Origin: CAG-877 sp963645945
GTDB taxonomy: Bacteria > Bacillota_I > Bacilli_A > RF39 > UBA660
NCBI GenBank assembly: GCA_963645945.1
Contig: CAVIUA010000015.1
Location: 1-26,417, forward strand
DNA length: 26,417 nt
Reading direction: 5' to 3'
Part shown: positions 16,162 through 24,771 of the stretch, piece by piece
Position numbering within the stretch: position 1 is the first letter of the stretch
Layout of the letters: each line of letters opens with the position of its first letter
Notes under the pieces: model-generated
What the model saw: the letters and a program-made list of their open reading frames with translations, nothing else
Database searches by the model: none
Told to the model about the DNA's origin: nothing
Translations under genes and position numbers: made by a program

Positions 16162-17913
16162 TTATTGTTGAACACCAGGATTACTATCTAATGTTGGTAA
16201 TGGTTCTGGTATAACTGGTGCTACACTTGGTATTACTTGTGTATTTGCATTTGGTATTACAACAGTCTCTGGTTGCAATGGAACATTTACTTGAGTTTCA
16301 TTTGCTGTTGGTGTTAATGGTATAACTGGCTCTGGAACGCTAGGTTGTTGTGTTTCTTGAGTTACTACTGGTTGCTCCGGTATTGGTTGAGCCATTACAG
16401 TTTCTAAGTTTGGTAATACTACTTCAGGCTGTAAAGGTACATTTGTTGTTACTTCAGGTGTTGGTAACACTACTGATGCTGTAGGTATTACTTGACTTGT
16501 ATTAGGTTGTTCTACTCCTGCAACTTGTGTTTGTGTAGCTTGACTTCCTGGTTGTACTTGCATAGGTGTTTGTACTACTTCTTGACTTACAGGTGTTTCT
16601 GTTGGCAATATTTGTTCTGTTGCTGGTGTAGAAACTGGCTCTGGGACTGGCATTATTGGCACAGTTGCTGGAGCTGGCTCAGAAATTGGCATTACATTTC
16701 CTGCTGTTGTTTCATTATTAACAACAGGATTTTGTTCTGATGTTGCTACTGCATTTTCTGTAGGAGCTTTAGTTTCTGCAAATTTTGTTTCTACACTAGT
16801 ATTTTCAACTGATGCTGTAGTCATATCTTCTTCATTGTCATTGAAAGGTAAATCATCTACCATATGACTTGTAACTGAAGTAATATCAATATTTTGATTT
16901 TCTAGATATTCAATTAAATGTTTACTAGGTTTTCTAAGCATTGGTTCTTTTCCAAATACTTTTTGATATATAGTTCTACTTTTTGGTTGATTATTTTCAT
17001 CAACATAGAATTCTGTTACTTCGTCTACTTCACGATGGAATTTTCCTTTTTCTTTACTATAATATGCTCTTATATGAACACCTAATTGAATATATCTATA
17101 AATTGTTGATAGGAACTGATTAACATCTAAGTCAGTTTCCATCAAACTATATAAACGATATGGAATAGCTGACGCTTTATCAGCATGAATTGTAGATAAG
17201 ATATTGTGTCCTGATGATATAGAGTTACGTACGGCAGTAACTGCTTCTGCACTACGTACTTCTGATAGTAGAATCCATTTTGGATTCTGACGCATACATG
17301 TAACTAATACATCTGTATAGCTAGCAACGTTATTTGTTTTCATTGAAACAATATCACGTTGTGGGAATATCTTATCTAAGTGCAATTCCAATGTATCTTC
17401 AATAGTAATAATTTTTTCATTTGTTTTTGTGTGACTGGCAAGGTATTTTACAAACTCTGTTTTACCTGAGCCAGTTTCACCAGAGACGATTATGTTACAA
17501 TGTCCTTCTACACATTTAATTAAAATATCATGGATATCTTGTGTGAAATAATCGTCTTTAAGTAGTTTTTCTTTTTCTAGACGAATTTTCGCTGGTGTTT
17601 TACGTATAACCATGGCAATACCATTTGTTGCGATTGAAGAGTGTACAAAGTTAAGACGTAATTCACTTGATTCAGCATCTAGAAATGGCTTAGCATTATT
17701 GAATGTTGTTCCCATGACGTTGGAACATTGGAATGCTAGCTTTTCTACGAACTCTGGTGTTGCTCCGCTAACTTCAACTCGAATAGAGCCTTGTGTTAGA
17801 GAACGAATCCATATCTGACCATTATTATCATAGGATATATCAGTAATGTCATCATCATCTAATAGGGATTTTAAAGGCCCAAAATCAAGTTTATCAAAAA
17901 TATTTTCGTTCAT
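16162..17913 (-). CDS. tadA: TadA/CpaF (VirB11-superfamily) pilus ATPase with 220-residue Pro/Thr/Val-rich tail
   Basis: A 583-residue secretion ATPase. Residues 1-355 contain the complete core: Walker A GETGSGKT (145-152), Asp box ITIEDTLEL (169-177), Walker B WILLSEVR (213-220) and His box GHNILSTIHA (235-244). TadA hexamers drive Flp pilus assembly, and they belong to the same superfamily as the VirB11 ATPase of type IV secretion. From about residue 360 the protein changes to a low-complexity extension rich in Pro, Val, Thr and Gln with repeated short units such as NVPLQPE. Such a tail is absent from ordinary TadA/CpaF proteins. AGAGGATGG precedes the ATG. No separate VirB11 is present in the window, so this ATPase might serve both machines; that is inference. 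Confidence 0.92.
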   Translation of the reverse strand: MNENIFDKLDFGPLKSLLDDDDITDISYDNNGQIWIRSLTQGSIRVEVSGATPEFVEKLAFQCSNVMGTTFNNAKPFLDAESSELRLNFVHSSIATNGIAMVIRKTPAKIRLEKEKLLKDDYFTQDIHDILIKCVEGHCNIIVSGETGSGKTEFVKYLASHTKTNEKIITIEDTLELHLDKIFPQRDIVSMKTNNVASYTDVLVTCMRQNPKWILLSEVRSAEAVTAVRNSISSGHNILSTIHADKASAIPYRLYSLMETDLDVNQFLSTIYRYIQLGVHIRAYYSKEKGKFHREVDEVTEFYVDENNQPKSRTIYQKVFGKEPMLRKPSKHLIEYLENQNIDITSVTSHMVDDLPFNDNEEDMTTASVENTSVETKFAETKAPTENAVATSEQNPVVNNETTAGNVMPISEPAPATVPIMPVPEPVSTPATEQILPTETPVSQEVVQTPMQVQPGSQATQTQVAGVEQPNTSQVIPTASVVLPTPEVTTNVPLQPEVVLPNLETVMAQPIPEQPVVTQETQQPSVPEPVIPLTPTANETQVNVPLQPETVVIPNANTQVIPSVAPVIPEPLPTLDSNPGVQQ

Positions 17914-17942
17914 CTAACCATCCTCTTTCTTTTTCTTTATTC

Positions 17943-18746
17943 TTAACTTTCAGTCCATACTGTAACTTTATTGATCCAATCCTTTAAGTCTTCACTTGAT
18001 ATTGTTATATCACCTGGTTTGTCTGATAAGCTTTCATTTGTTGGAACTGGAATTAAAGTTGTATCATAATTTCTTAAATATTCTGCTTTTTTTAATATAA
18101 TATACATTTCTTCAGGTACAGCAAATATAATCATTGCTGGTGTTCTTTGCTCATCTAAGTTAGCAAATACAGCTTGTCCTGATGCATCTTTAACAGATAA
18201 TACTTTAACATTTTCAACAAGTTTACCAAGCATAATCTTATCTGCGTCTGCTGTTACTTCTTCATCTGTAATTCTATTTACAGCTTTTAGATAAATATCA
18301 ATATAATTTTCTGGATATATTGAATTACCATATGTCGATTCTGTAGTAACTGGCATATTGTATAATACATATCCTTTTGGATATTTTAAAATTATACTAG
18401 CAGGCAATTGTGCTTCTTCTATAACAGCTGTTGAGTAGAATAAGCTTCCTTCTGGAATAATACTGTCTGGACGTGAATACTTATCAATTATTTGTGATTT
18501 TTGAGTAAATACATTTCCTTTTAGCATTGAAGGCGGAACTGGTATTGTTCCAACCATTTCTTCTGTTATTTGTGTTCCACCTTTAATAGTTTCTTTGGCA
18601 TAAGGAACATTTATTGGATTAACAGCACTTTTAACACGCATGTTATATCCAACATATAATACTAAAACTGCAAGTACTACACCAACTACAGTTACAGTGT
18701 TTTTATTTTGTAAGAATTTTTTTATTCCATTTGTTGTATTCCCCAT
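17943..18746 (-). CDS. cpaB: CpaB/RcpC-like Tad pilus protein (SAF domain)
   Basis: A 267-residue protein with a short cytoplasmic start, a membrane segment (about 17-34) and an extracellular part. Residues about 46-108 fit a SAF-type domain (VPYAKETIKGGTQITEEMVGTIPV and the later IIPEGSLFY), followed by the long CpaB-type region. CpaB/RcpC is a wall-side component of Tad pili. It is the first gene of the recognisable Tad block and directly precedes tadA. AAGGAGA precedes the ATG, only 3 bases after the previous stop. No secretin (CpaC) or CpaD is found, as expected in a monoderm. Confidence 0.85.
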   Translation of the reverse strand: MGNTTNGIKKFLQNKNTVTVVGVVLAVLVLYVGYNMRVKSAVNPINVPYAKETIKGGTQITEEMVGTIPVPPSMLKGNVFTQKSQIIDKYSRPDSIIPEGSLFYSTAVIEEAQLPASIILKYPKGYVLYNMPVTTESTYGNSIYPENYIDIYLKAVNRITDEEVTADADKIMLGKLVENVKVLSVKDASGQAVFANLDEQRTPAMIIFAVPEEMYIILKKAEYLRNYDTTLIPVPTNESLSDKPGDITISSEDLKDWINKVTVWTES

Positions 18747-18748
18747 TT

Positions 18749-19249
18749 TTATTCTCCTTCCCTTGTGTATGAGTTATCACTTCTGTTCAATACAATAGGC
18801 TTACCAATTTCATTATTAATATCAGCATACGCATTTTCAAGATATATATTATTTGATATTGTAGACTCAACAATGGCATCATAGCTTGTTGTCATTTCTA
18901 GATTTTCACTATTGAAACTTAGAACAGTTGATGAATCTACCTTTACACTTACCTTTGGAGGAACTTCATTTATATCGTAAAATGCTATACGATAACTTCT
19001 TGTATTATCAACACTATCTGCAAAACGCCTTAGAAAGTTTTCTACAAATTTATCTTTGTCTAATCTAATGGCACCATTATCACGATAGTATTTTATATCA
19101 ATTGCATCTTCAATAGCAGCTTCAGTTGTTTCTTTTACTAAGTAATAATCTAATTCACTTCCTGTTGAATAATTGGAAATCATATTAATTAATAGAAATC
19201 CAATTAAAGCAAGAATAATTATACCTACTGTTAACATTCCTTTATTCAT
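18749..19249 (-). CDS. One-pass pilin-like/TadE-like protein of unknown family
   Basis: A 166-residue protein with a very short N-terminus (MNKG), one hydrophobic helix (about 5-25) and an extracellular domain without cysteines (residues 30-166), containing an acidic helical run around ETTEAAIEDAIDIKYY. The layout resembles minor pilins or TadE-like proteins, and it stands between the big Cys-rich surface protein and CpaB, suggesting a pilus-tip or minor-subunit role. AGGAGGTT precedes the ATG. I do not recognise the family; the role is inferred from context. Confidence 0.7.
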   Translation of the reverse strand: MNKGMLTVGIIILALIGFLLINMISNYSTGSELDYYLVKETTEAAIEDAIDIKYYRDNGAIRLDKDKFVENFLRRFADSVDNTRSYRIAFYDINEVPPKVSVKVDSSTVLSFNSENLEMTTSYDAIVESTISNNIYLENAYADINNEIGKPIVLNRSDNSYTREGE

Positions 19250-19263
19250 ATACTAACCTCCTA

Positions 19264-22164
19264 TCAATAGTTATCACATTGTGAACTGTTTGCTTTCTGA
19301 TTGTTGCAGCCAAGTGTTCCAAGTGTACTATTTTTTAATACACTACCATTTCCTCTAAATAAGTTACTTCTATATACTGATACACCATTTTTCACTTCAT
19401 ATGAGCCTTTATAATCTAAATAATTTTTATTTGATGCTGTATTATCTCTTATTGCCTTCAAATCTGTTGGACTTAATATAAAGCTATATTCGGCCTCTTC
19501 TGCATATACACTATCCTTATTACTTTGAATATTTTCAATTAATTTTGTAGGATCTATTATATAATTTATATTTTTTAAATTTTGTGCATTTTCTGTCCAG
19601 TTAAATCCTGGGGTTCTTCCTGTTGCCGTGGCGTCTGTTGTTGCTGTTCCATCTGTTGATGGGAATAAATCAGCGTTATCTACTGTACGAATTCGATATT
19701 GTTGTGATGGATTGCATTCATCACCTTCACAAACAGGATCTTCATTACATGGAATTTTACTTTCGTCTGGGTCCGGCTTATCTGTTTCATTATATAGTGC
19801 ATAGAAACAACTTACATCAATGTTCCAATTAAAATATCCAAACTTTCTAGTAGTAGCTTTTATATTCCATTCATCTACAGAATTTTTCAAGTCATCATCT
19901 GTCATTTTTTTATAACATTCACTTATATCTTTTTTGCTTTGATTATCATCTTTTCCCATGGATTTACTCATTCCATAGTACCACCAATGTACATTTACAT
20001 CTTCAGAATCTAAACTTGTACAATAATAATCCTTTTTTTGATGCCATATTGATTTAGAATCTTTTTTATTATCTTGACTAACGTCTCCTGTTTTATTGTT
20101 AATCCATGACCCTGGAACACTCCATTCTGTCATATACTTATTTTTCTTTAATCCATTTTGCAAGTAACAATTATCACTACTTAATATTATATTTTCTTGT
20201 GTATTTTCATCAACAGTTAGAGTTACATTTCCATTGTTATTTTTTATTGTATTTTTTAGTTCTTTTTCAATATTAGTTTTCTTTGTTTTATTATTAACTT
20301 TTATAGTAAATGTAGCAGTGTCAGTTGAACAAGTTGTTTCTTTTGAACATTCAGTTATAAATTTGTTATATATTTCCAGATCTTTATCATAATCGCCTTT
20401 AACATCGCTAGGATTTAAGTTATTTTCGCCAGCACATCCAATATATGAACATTCATCACCACATTTTGCTGCACCATTCATTTTTGCATCTGATTCATGA
20501 TTTTTATAATGTGTCCAGGTCTTAAATCCCTTGTTTGTTGGCGAATAGTATCTGAATTCATTTGGCTTACGTTTTCCTGCTGCTGGATCTGATATACCAT
20601 TAAATACTGTTGCATCATGATATATTGTTTGTAAAGCTTTTTCGGCGTTATAAAAATAATATCTAGCATATTTTGTCCAATGTCCTCCTGTTCCTTTTTT
20701 CCATGTGATGCTACCATTTTCATATTCATATTTTCCGTAACATTCTACATCTGTTGCTTTTGATATTTTTGCTGATAATACTTCTGCAAATTTTTCAATT
20801 GTACCATATTCCTGCTTTATTTTATGGTAATCTGTCATGTTTAATATAGCATTGCACGATGAACTTAACTTTGTTGCTTCTACTTTATCAGTATAATTTA
20901 ATAATTTGTTTGTGTTTTTTGAATATACCTTGTTGTAACACTTATTTATGCATTTTTGAGTATATTTTCCATTATCGCACGTACTTATACAACTATCAAA
21001 CTCTTCATTTGGTCCAGCATCTGTTGATTCTGTTAGACCAGATGTACTTATACAATTAGGGGTTGGCTCGCAGTACTCATAATCATCCTTGTTCGGCGGA
21101 GTTACATCACCAGGATTTGATGTACATGTTACTTCGCTTGTTACCTTTACTTTATATTCAAAGCACATACCAGCTATTGTTGCAACTGGAGGTCCATATT
21201 CAACCTTTATTTTTTCGGTACAAGTTTTAGTACAAACATATGTTTTTAGGCTTGTTGTATATTTCTTTTCAGTTGATTTTGTTGCTTCATACACGTGTTT
21301 ATTTACATATTCGTATTTTCCAGAATTAGTACCTAAATTTAATATGTCACATTTTAGCCCTTTTTCACCAGTTAAATTTATTTCGTTACTATTTTCATCA
21401 AGTTTAAATGTTTCTTCTGCATTTTCTTTGATAGTACTCTCTGTTGTACTTTCATTTGTCTTGTTTTTGGATAGATAATAGTTAGCTGCAATTTTAATTT
21501 TTTTTGTAACTTCTTCCTCAGATAAACTATATGAAACTTCTTCTTTGTAACAAGTTGAATTAAAAGATTTTTTTGAATTTGCATCAAAGTTTCTTAGTAT
21601 TTCAGCATCGTCACTTGAATAGCCAAGGTTTGTCCAATTACCATCCCTATAGTCTTTACAGATAGTGTCATAAAATTCGTTTTTCAATGTACTTATTTCT
21701 GCTTTTTCATTAGTTGAAAAATAATAGTTTCGATAGTATATATTTCCTGCTACTTCATCCTTTTTTAATTTTTCACCAGCATTGGCTTTGATTTTACTTT
21801 TTATGTCGTCTAAATCATCTCGTTTATAGCATTCGTTATCCCCGGTATATATTAAATTAATATAAATTGTATGTTCCATTGATGAATTATAATATATTCC
21901 AATTTTTTCATTACTATTTATAGTATAATTTTTTTCTTCACCATCTATGTATACTAAAATATCAAACATTCCCGTTCCGGATGATACAGTTATTGTTCCT
22001 GCAGTATCATCTTCTACGGTTTCACCAAAATAAATTTCTTCTTCACATTTATTTTTTTCCTGTTCTGCATCTACATTTTTTATATTAATACATATAAGAA
22101 AGGTTAAGCATATAAATAAGAATCCCTTTATTATTCTTTTATAATTCTTCTTTATCATCTTCAT
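19264..22164 (-). CDS. Large secreted Cys-rich surface protein (adhesin candidate)
   Basis: About 966 residues from the ATG chosen here. The frame is open further upstream to a TTG at 22170, and another ATG lies at 22158; none has a good ribosome site, and the start overlaps the end of the sortase gene, so translation is probably coupled. A signal peptide is visible (KKNYKRIIKG, hydrophobic core, KNVDA). The mature part has about 31 cysteines spread along the length, many in pairs (CTKTC, CISTC, CINKC, CGDEC), typical of disulfide-stabilised surface domains. No C-terminal LPxTG-like signal or membrane anchor is seen; the end is QKANSSQCDNY. It is the largest surface protein of the cluster and a good candidate adhesin or pilus-associated protein. 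The stop is TGA, followed in frame by TAG. Family not recognised. Confidence 0.82.
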   Translation of the reverse strand: MKMIKKNYKRIIKGFLFICLTFLICINIKNVDAEQEKNKCEEEIYFGETVEDDTAGTITVSSGTGMFDILVYIDGEEKNYTINSNEKIGIYYNSSMEHTIYINLIYTGDNECYKRDDLDDIKSKIKANAGEKLKKDEVAGNIYYRNYYFSTNEKAEISTLKNEFYDTICKDYRDGNWTNLGYSSDDAEILRNFDANSKKSFNSTCYKEEVSYSLSEEEVTKKIKIAANYYLSKNKTNESTTESTIKENAEETFKLDENSNEINLTGEKGLKCDILNLGTNSGKYEYVNKHVYEATKSTEKKYTTSLKTYVCTKTCTEKIKVEYGPPVATIAGMCFEYKVKVTSEVTCTSNPGDVTPPNKDDYEYCEPTPNCISTSGLTESTDAGPNEEFDSCISTCDNGKYTQKCINKCYNKVYSKNTNKLLNYTDKVEATKLSSSCNAILNMTDYHKIKQEYGTIEKFAEVLSAKISKATDVECYGKYEYENGSITWKKGTGGHWTKYARYYFYNAEKALQTIYHDATVFNGISDPAAGKRKPNEFRYYSPTNKGFKTWTHYKNHESDAKMNGAAKCGDECSYIGCAGENNLNPSDVKGDYDKDLEIYNKFITECSKETTCSTDTATFTIKVNNKTKKTNIEKELKNTIKNNNGNVTLTVDENTQENIILSSDNCYLQNGLKKNKYMTEWSVPGSWINNKTGDVSQDNKKDSKSIWHQKKDYYCTSLDSEDVNVHWWYYGMSKSMGKDDNQSKKDISECYKKMTDDDLKNSVDEWNIKATTRKFGYFNWNIDVSCFYALYNETDKPDPDESKIPCNEDPVCEGDECNPSQQYRIRTVDNADLFPSTDGTATTDATATGRTPGFNWTENAQNLKNINYIIDPTKLIENIQSNKDSVYAEEAEYSFILSPTDLKAIRDNTASNKNYLDYKGSYEVKNGVSVYRSNLFRGNGSVLKNSTLGTLGCNNQKANSSQCDNY

Positions 22165-22960
22165 CGCCAACTTTCATTATTTTCTTAATTGCTTTATAAT
22201 TGTCATTTTCTTCTACTTTGTAATTTTTTATTTTTTCATTATCTCGTACTAATCTAGCATCTATTTTATACATGTATTCAGTTGTTGGACCATAGAATCT
22301 TGTACATGTTGCTAAAGTTATTATTTTATCATTTTCATCCACATCAACATCAAAATCAAAATAACTATCTTTTAACGATTTATTAATATATTCTTTTAAT
22401 TCTTCTTGTTTCATATTTTCTGTTTCGGTTTTTTGATCTGTGTGTTTTACAAATGATGTAGAAAATATTTTGAACAAGTAATCTTTTCCATCAATGGAAT
22501 ATTGTATATACTTATTTTTTTCTGCAAAGTCTAAATATAGGAAGGAAGGAAGTTGTTCAAATCTTGTATGACTTTTATCTGTTATCAATGGATTTGAAGA
22601 AACATTTCTTATATTATGACCTAAAATATATGTGTAATTTGTTAATTCATCAACATTATCTAAAACCCAGGTAAAATCTTCTGTTATCTTTGATACATCT
22701 ACTGAACTTGATGCATATATTACTGGATAATCAATATTTGTTCCTTGTACACGTATCCATCCTACGGCATTTGTTTCTTCATGAGTTTTATTGTAATTAT
22801 TTATTTTATTTGTTCTTTCTTTTATTTCATAGAATGGTTTAATTCCCGATACCAGACTTGTCATACCATATATTAACAACCCTACTATTGCAATCACCAA
22901 AATAGTTGTTCCTATATTTACCCATATTAATTTTTTTCTTTTTATTTTATTTTTTTTCAT
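22139..22960 (-). CDS. Class B-like sortase
   Basis: A 273-residue transpeptidase of the sortase family, anchored by an N-terminal helix (about 15-36). I place the start at an ATG preceded by AGTAGGG, which overlaps the stop of the upstream gene; the longer frame would begin at TTG. Catalytic residues are all present: His115 in YILGHNIRN, Cys219 in TLATCTRF and Arg236 in DARLVR. WIRVQGTNIDYPVIY and the long insert before the Cys resemble class B sortases. Sortases attach secreted proteins to the wall or to each other, but none of the proteins in the window has a clear sorting signal, so the substrate may be encoded elsewhere or be non-canonical. The 3' end overlaps the Cys-rich protein gene. 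Confidence 0.92.
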   Translation of the reverse strand: MKKNKIKRKKLIWVNIGTTILVIAIVGLLIYGMTSLVSGIKPFYEIKERTNKINNYNKTHEETNAVGWIRVQGTNIDYPVIYASSSVDVSKITEDFTWVLDNVDELTNYTYILGHNIRNVSSNPLITDKSHTRFEQLPSFLYLDFAEKNKYIQYSIDGKDYLFKIFSTSFVKHTDQKTETENMKQEELKEYINKSLKDSYFDFDVDVDENDKIITLATCTRFYGPTTEYMYKIDARLVRDNEKIKNYKVEENDNYKAIKKIMKVGDEDDKEEL

Positions 22961-22967
22961 TTTATCC

Positions 22968-24761
22968 CTACTTCGCAATTTTATATGGACTATCTAAAGT
23001 TCCTTTTCCTGAAACTATTTTACAGTTTTTGTTTAAGTATCCAACAACTCTAACTTCAGCTCCATTATCACTTGGTACACTGTCATAGTAAATTACTCCT
23101 ATTGTTGAAATCATGTAAACAATGTCTTCTTTTTGTGATGAATTAATTAACCAGTATCCTGTCAATTGTTCCTCATTTTGTGCGGCATATAAATCATACA
23201 TATCTGGTGCATGAAATTTTACTTTATATTTCTTTGTTGTAGTTTCTTTTTTGTATTTTGCTATTGTTTTATATATTGGAACTTTTATTTCATTTTTTAC
23301 AAAATATTCTTCATCTATTACGTCAGAGGTTTTTTGATTTATTTTATATCCTATATTTCCTTTTTGATTAGGATTATAAACTTTCTTTGTTATTGAATTA
23401 TCATATTTTATTTTTCTATTTCCTTCAATTGAAATATTTTCAGTTGATATAACCTTTATAGTTCCTGTTTCTTCTGTTTCTACTATTCTCCATAACATAT
23501 TTGAATACTTAACATACTCACCTGAATATCTTGTATTTAATTTTTCATCTGCTTTACCAGTTTTCATATCATCTATTTGATAAGGATCAGTTTCTGTACC
23601 AGTTCCTGCAGTAATTAATGTTGAACCTTTAATAGTTATTACTGGTCTAACACCAAAGTTATAGTCTTTTGAAAAATTCTTATATTTCAAGATAGAGTCA
23701 TTAAAGTAACTTCTTGTTGTCCAGCTTTCTTTATCAGATTTAGTATTAGCTAGCCAAACTATTGTTTCTGGATATAAATAACTTCTATCCGTATTAACAT
23801 CTATACTGTTATTTACATCTTCAATTGATAAAATGTAAACATCTTTTTCTTTTGTATATGATGAACATTTCTTAGTAGTTGTATCTGTTACTTTATCATT
23901 ACAATATTTTGTTTTTACAATATATTCTTTTGAACTATCAGCTAAATGATCATAATAATATTCTAGCCATTTGTCTAATCCTGAATAGTTAACATTTGAA
24001 ACATCTTCAGCTGCTACTATTTTTACATTACCATTTTCTACACTTACAATTCTAAATAAGTTTCCAGAAAATCTAATATAGTTATTTTCTACTGTTCCTG
24101 TATATACTCCGGTATTATTTGTATCTTTTTTTATGGTATGTTCTAATTTTTGTACTACTTTTACAGTTCTTACTTTTTCTGTTTTATTTTTAAAACTGTC
24201 TAGTGCTGTATAAGTGACTTGATATGTACCTACTTTTGATGTGTCAACTTTACTAGAATCTATAGTAACATCTTTAACGTCCATTTTTCCATCGGTATTA
24301 TCCATTACTTTTTTAACACCAGGTTCTTCATATTTTTCATCTTTATTTATAGTTATTTCATCTTTACCATTTAAAGTGATTGTAGGTCCTTTATGATCTG
24401 TTGCTGATTTTAAGGCTCCACATTCTAGATAAACATAATATTTATACCCTGAATCTGTATGTTTTACTTTTACCCAACTTTCGGTTATTGAACAAGGTTT
24501 TTTACTGAATGGAACATAAAAATCCTTATCAATATAACTTTCTCGTGATAAGGTTTGTAATGTTACAGTACTTATTCTAGTTCCTGTTGGTAATTTATCT
24601 AAATTTATTTCATAATATCTTTTAGCAGCTTTTAATATTTCGTTTTCATTTTGTTTGAATGTTATGTAAGGAGATAAAACAAAATACCAAATAAATAATC
24701 CAGCAATAACAATAGTGATTGTCAATCTTATTAATCTAAATAATCTTTTTTTGTCTTTCAT
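22968..24761 (-). CDS. Membrane-anchored surface protein with Ig-like domain and two LWRIV modules
   Basis: A 597-residue protein. A basic start and membrane helix (about 9-29) lead to an extracellular part. Residues about 37-115 have the AAKRYYEI...LPTGT...TLQTL pattern with two cysteines (C90, C114) seen again in the protein at the other end of the operon. Residues about 124-204 look like a bacterial Ig-like (DUF5011-type) domain: GPTITLNG, EEPGVKKVMDNTDG, VGTYQVTYTALDS. Then come two copies of a repeat beginning with the RFSGNLFRIV and YSNMLWRIV types and ending in G-x-GT-x-x-x-PY-x-I (about 218-396 and 412-597). The 417-residue protein carries one such module. AAGGAGA precedes the ATG. 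It is probably a surface accessory of the pilus/secretion machine; no enzymatic residues are evident. Confidence 0.82.
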   Translation of the reverse strand: MKDKKRLFRLIRLTITIVIAGLFIWYFVLSPYITFKQNENEILKAAKRYYEINLDKLPTGTRISTVTLQTLSRESYIDKDFYVPFSKKPCSITESWVKVKHTDSGYKYYVYLECGALKSATDHKGPTITLNGKDEITINKDEKYEEPGVKKVMDNTDGKMDVKDVTIDSSKVDTSKVGTYQVTYTALDSFKNKTEKVRTVKVVQKLEHTIKKDTNNTGVYTGTVENNYIRFSGNLFRIVSVENGNVKIVAAEDVSNVNYSGLDKWLEYYYDHLADSSKEYIVKTKYCNDKVTDTTTKKCSSYTKEKDVYILSIEDVNNSIDVNTDRSYLYPETIVWLANTKSDKESWTTRSYFNDSILKYKNFSKDYNFGVRPVITIKGSTLITAGTGTETDPYQIDDMKTGKADEKLNTRYSGEYVKYSNMLWRIVETEETGTIKVISTENISIEGNRKIKYDNSITKKVYNPNQKGNIGYKINQKTSDVIDEEYFVKNEIKVPIYKTIAKYKKETTTKKYKVKFHAPDMYDLYAAQNEEQLTGYWLINSSQKEDIVYMISTIGVIYYDSVPSDNGAEVRVVGYLNKNCKIVSGKGTLDSPYKIAK

Positions 24762-24771
24762 ATTATTCTCC

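Noticed and set aside
19264..19269. TGA stop followed by TAG at the end of the Cys-rich protein, raising the possibility of a TGA=Trp code
   Set aside because: Every other gene uses TGG for Trp and keeps long open frames without in-frame TGA, so a standard code fits; reading TGA as Trp would add only one residue here.
24573..24600. LPTGT string in the Ig/LWRIV protein (residues 57-61) as a possible sortase signal
   Set aside because: It lies near the N-terminus of the mature protein and is not followed by a hydrophobic C-terminal helix and basic tail.
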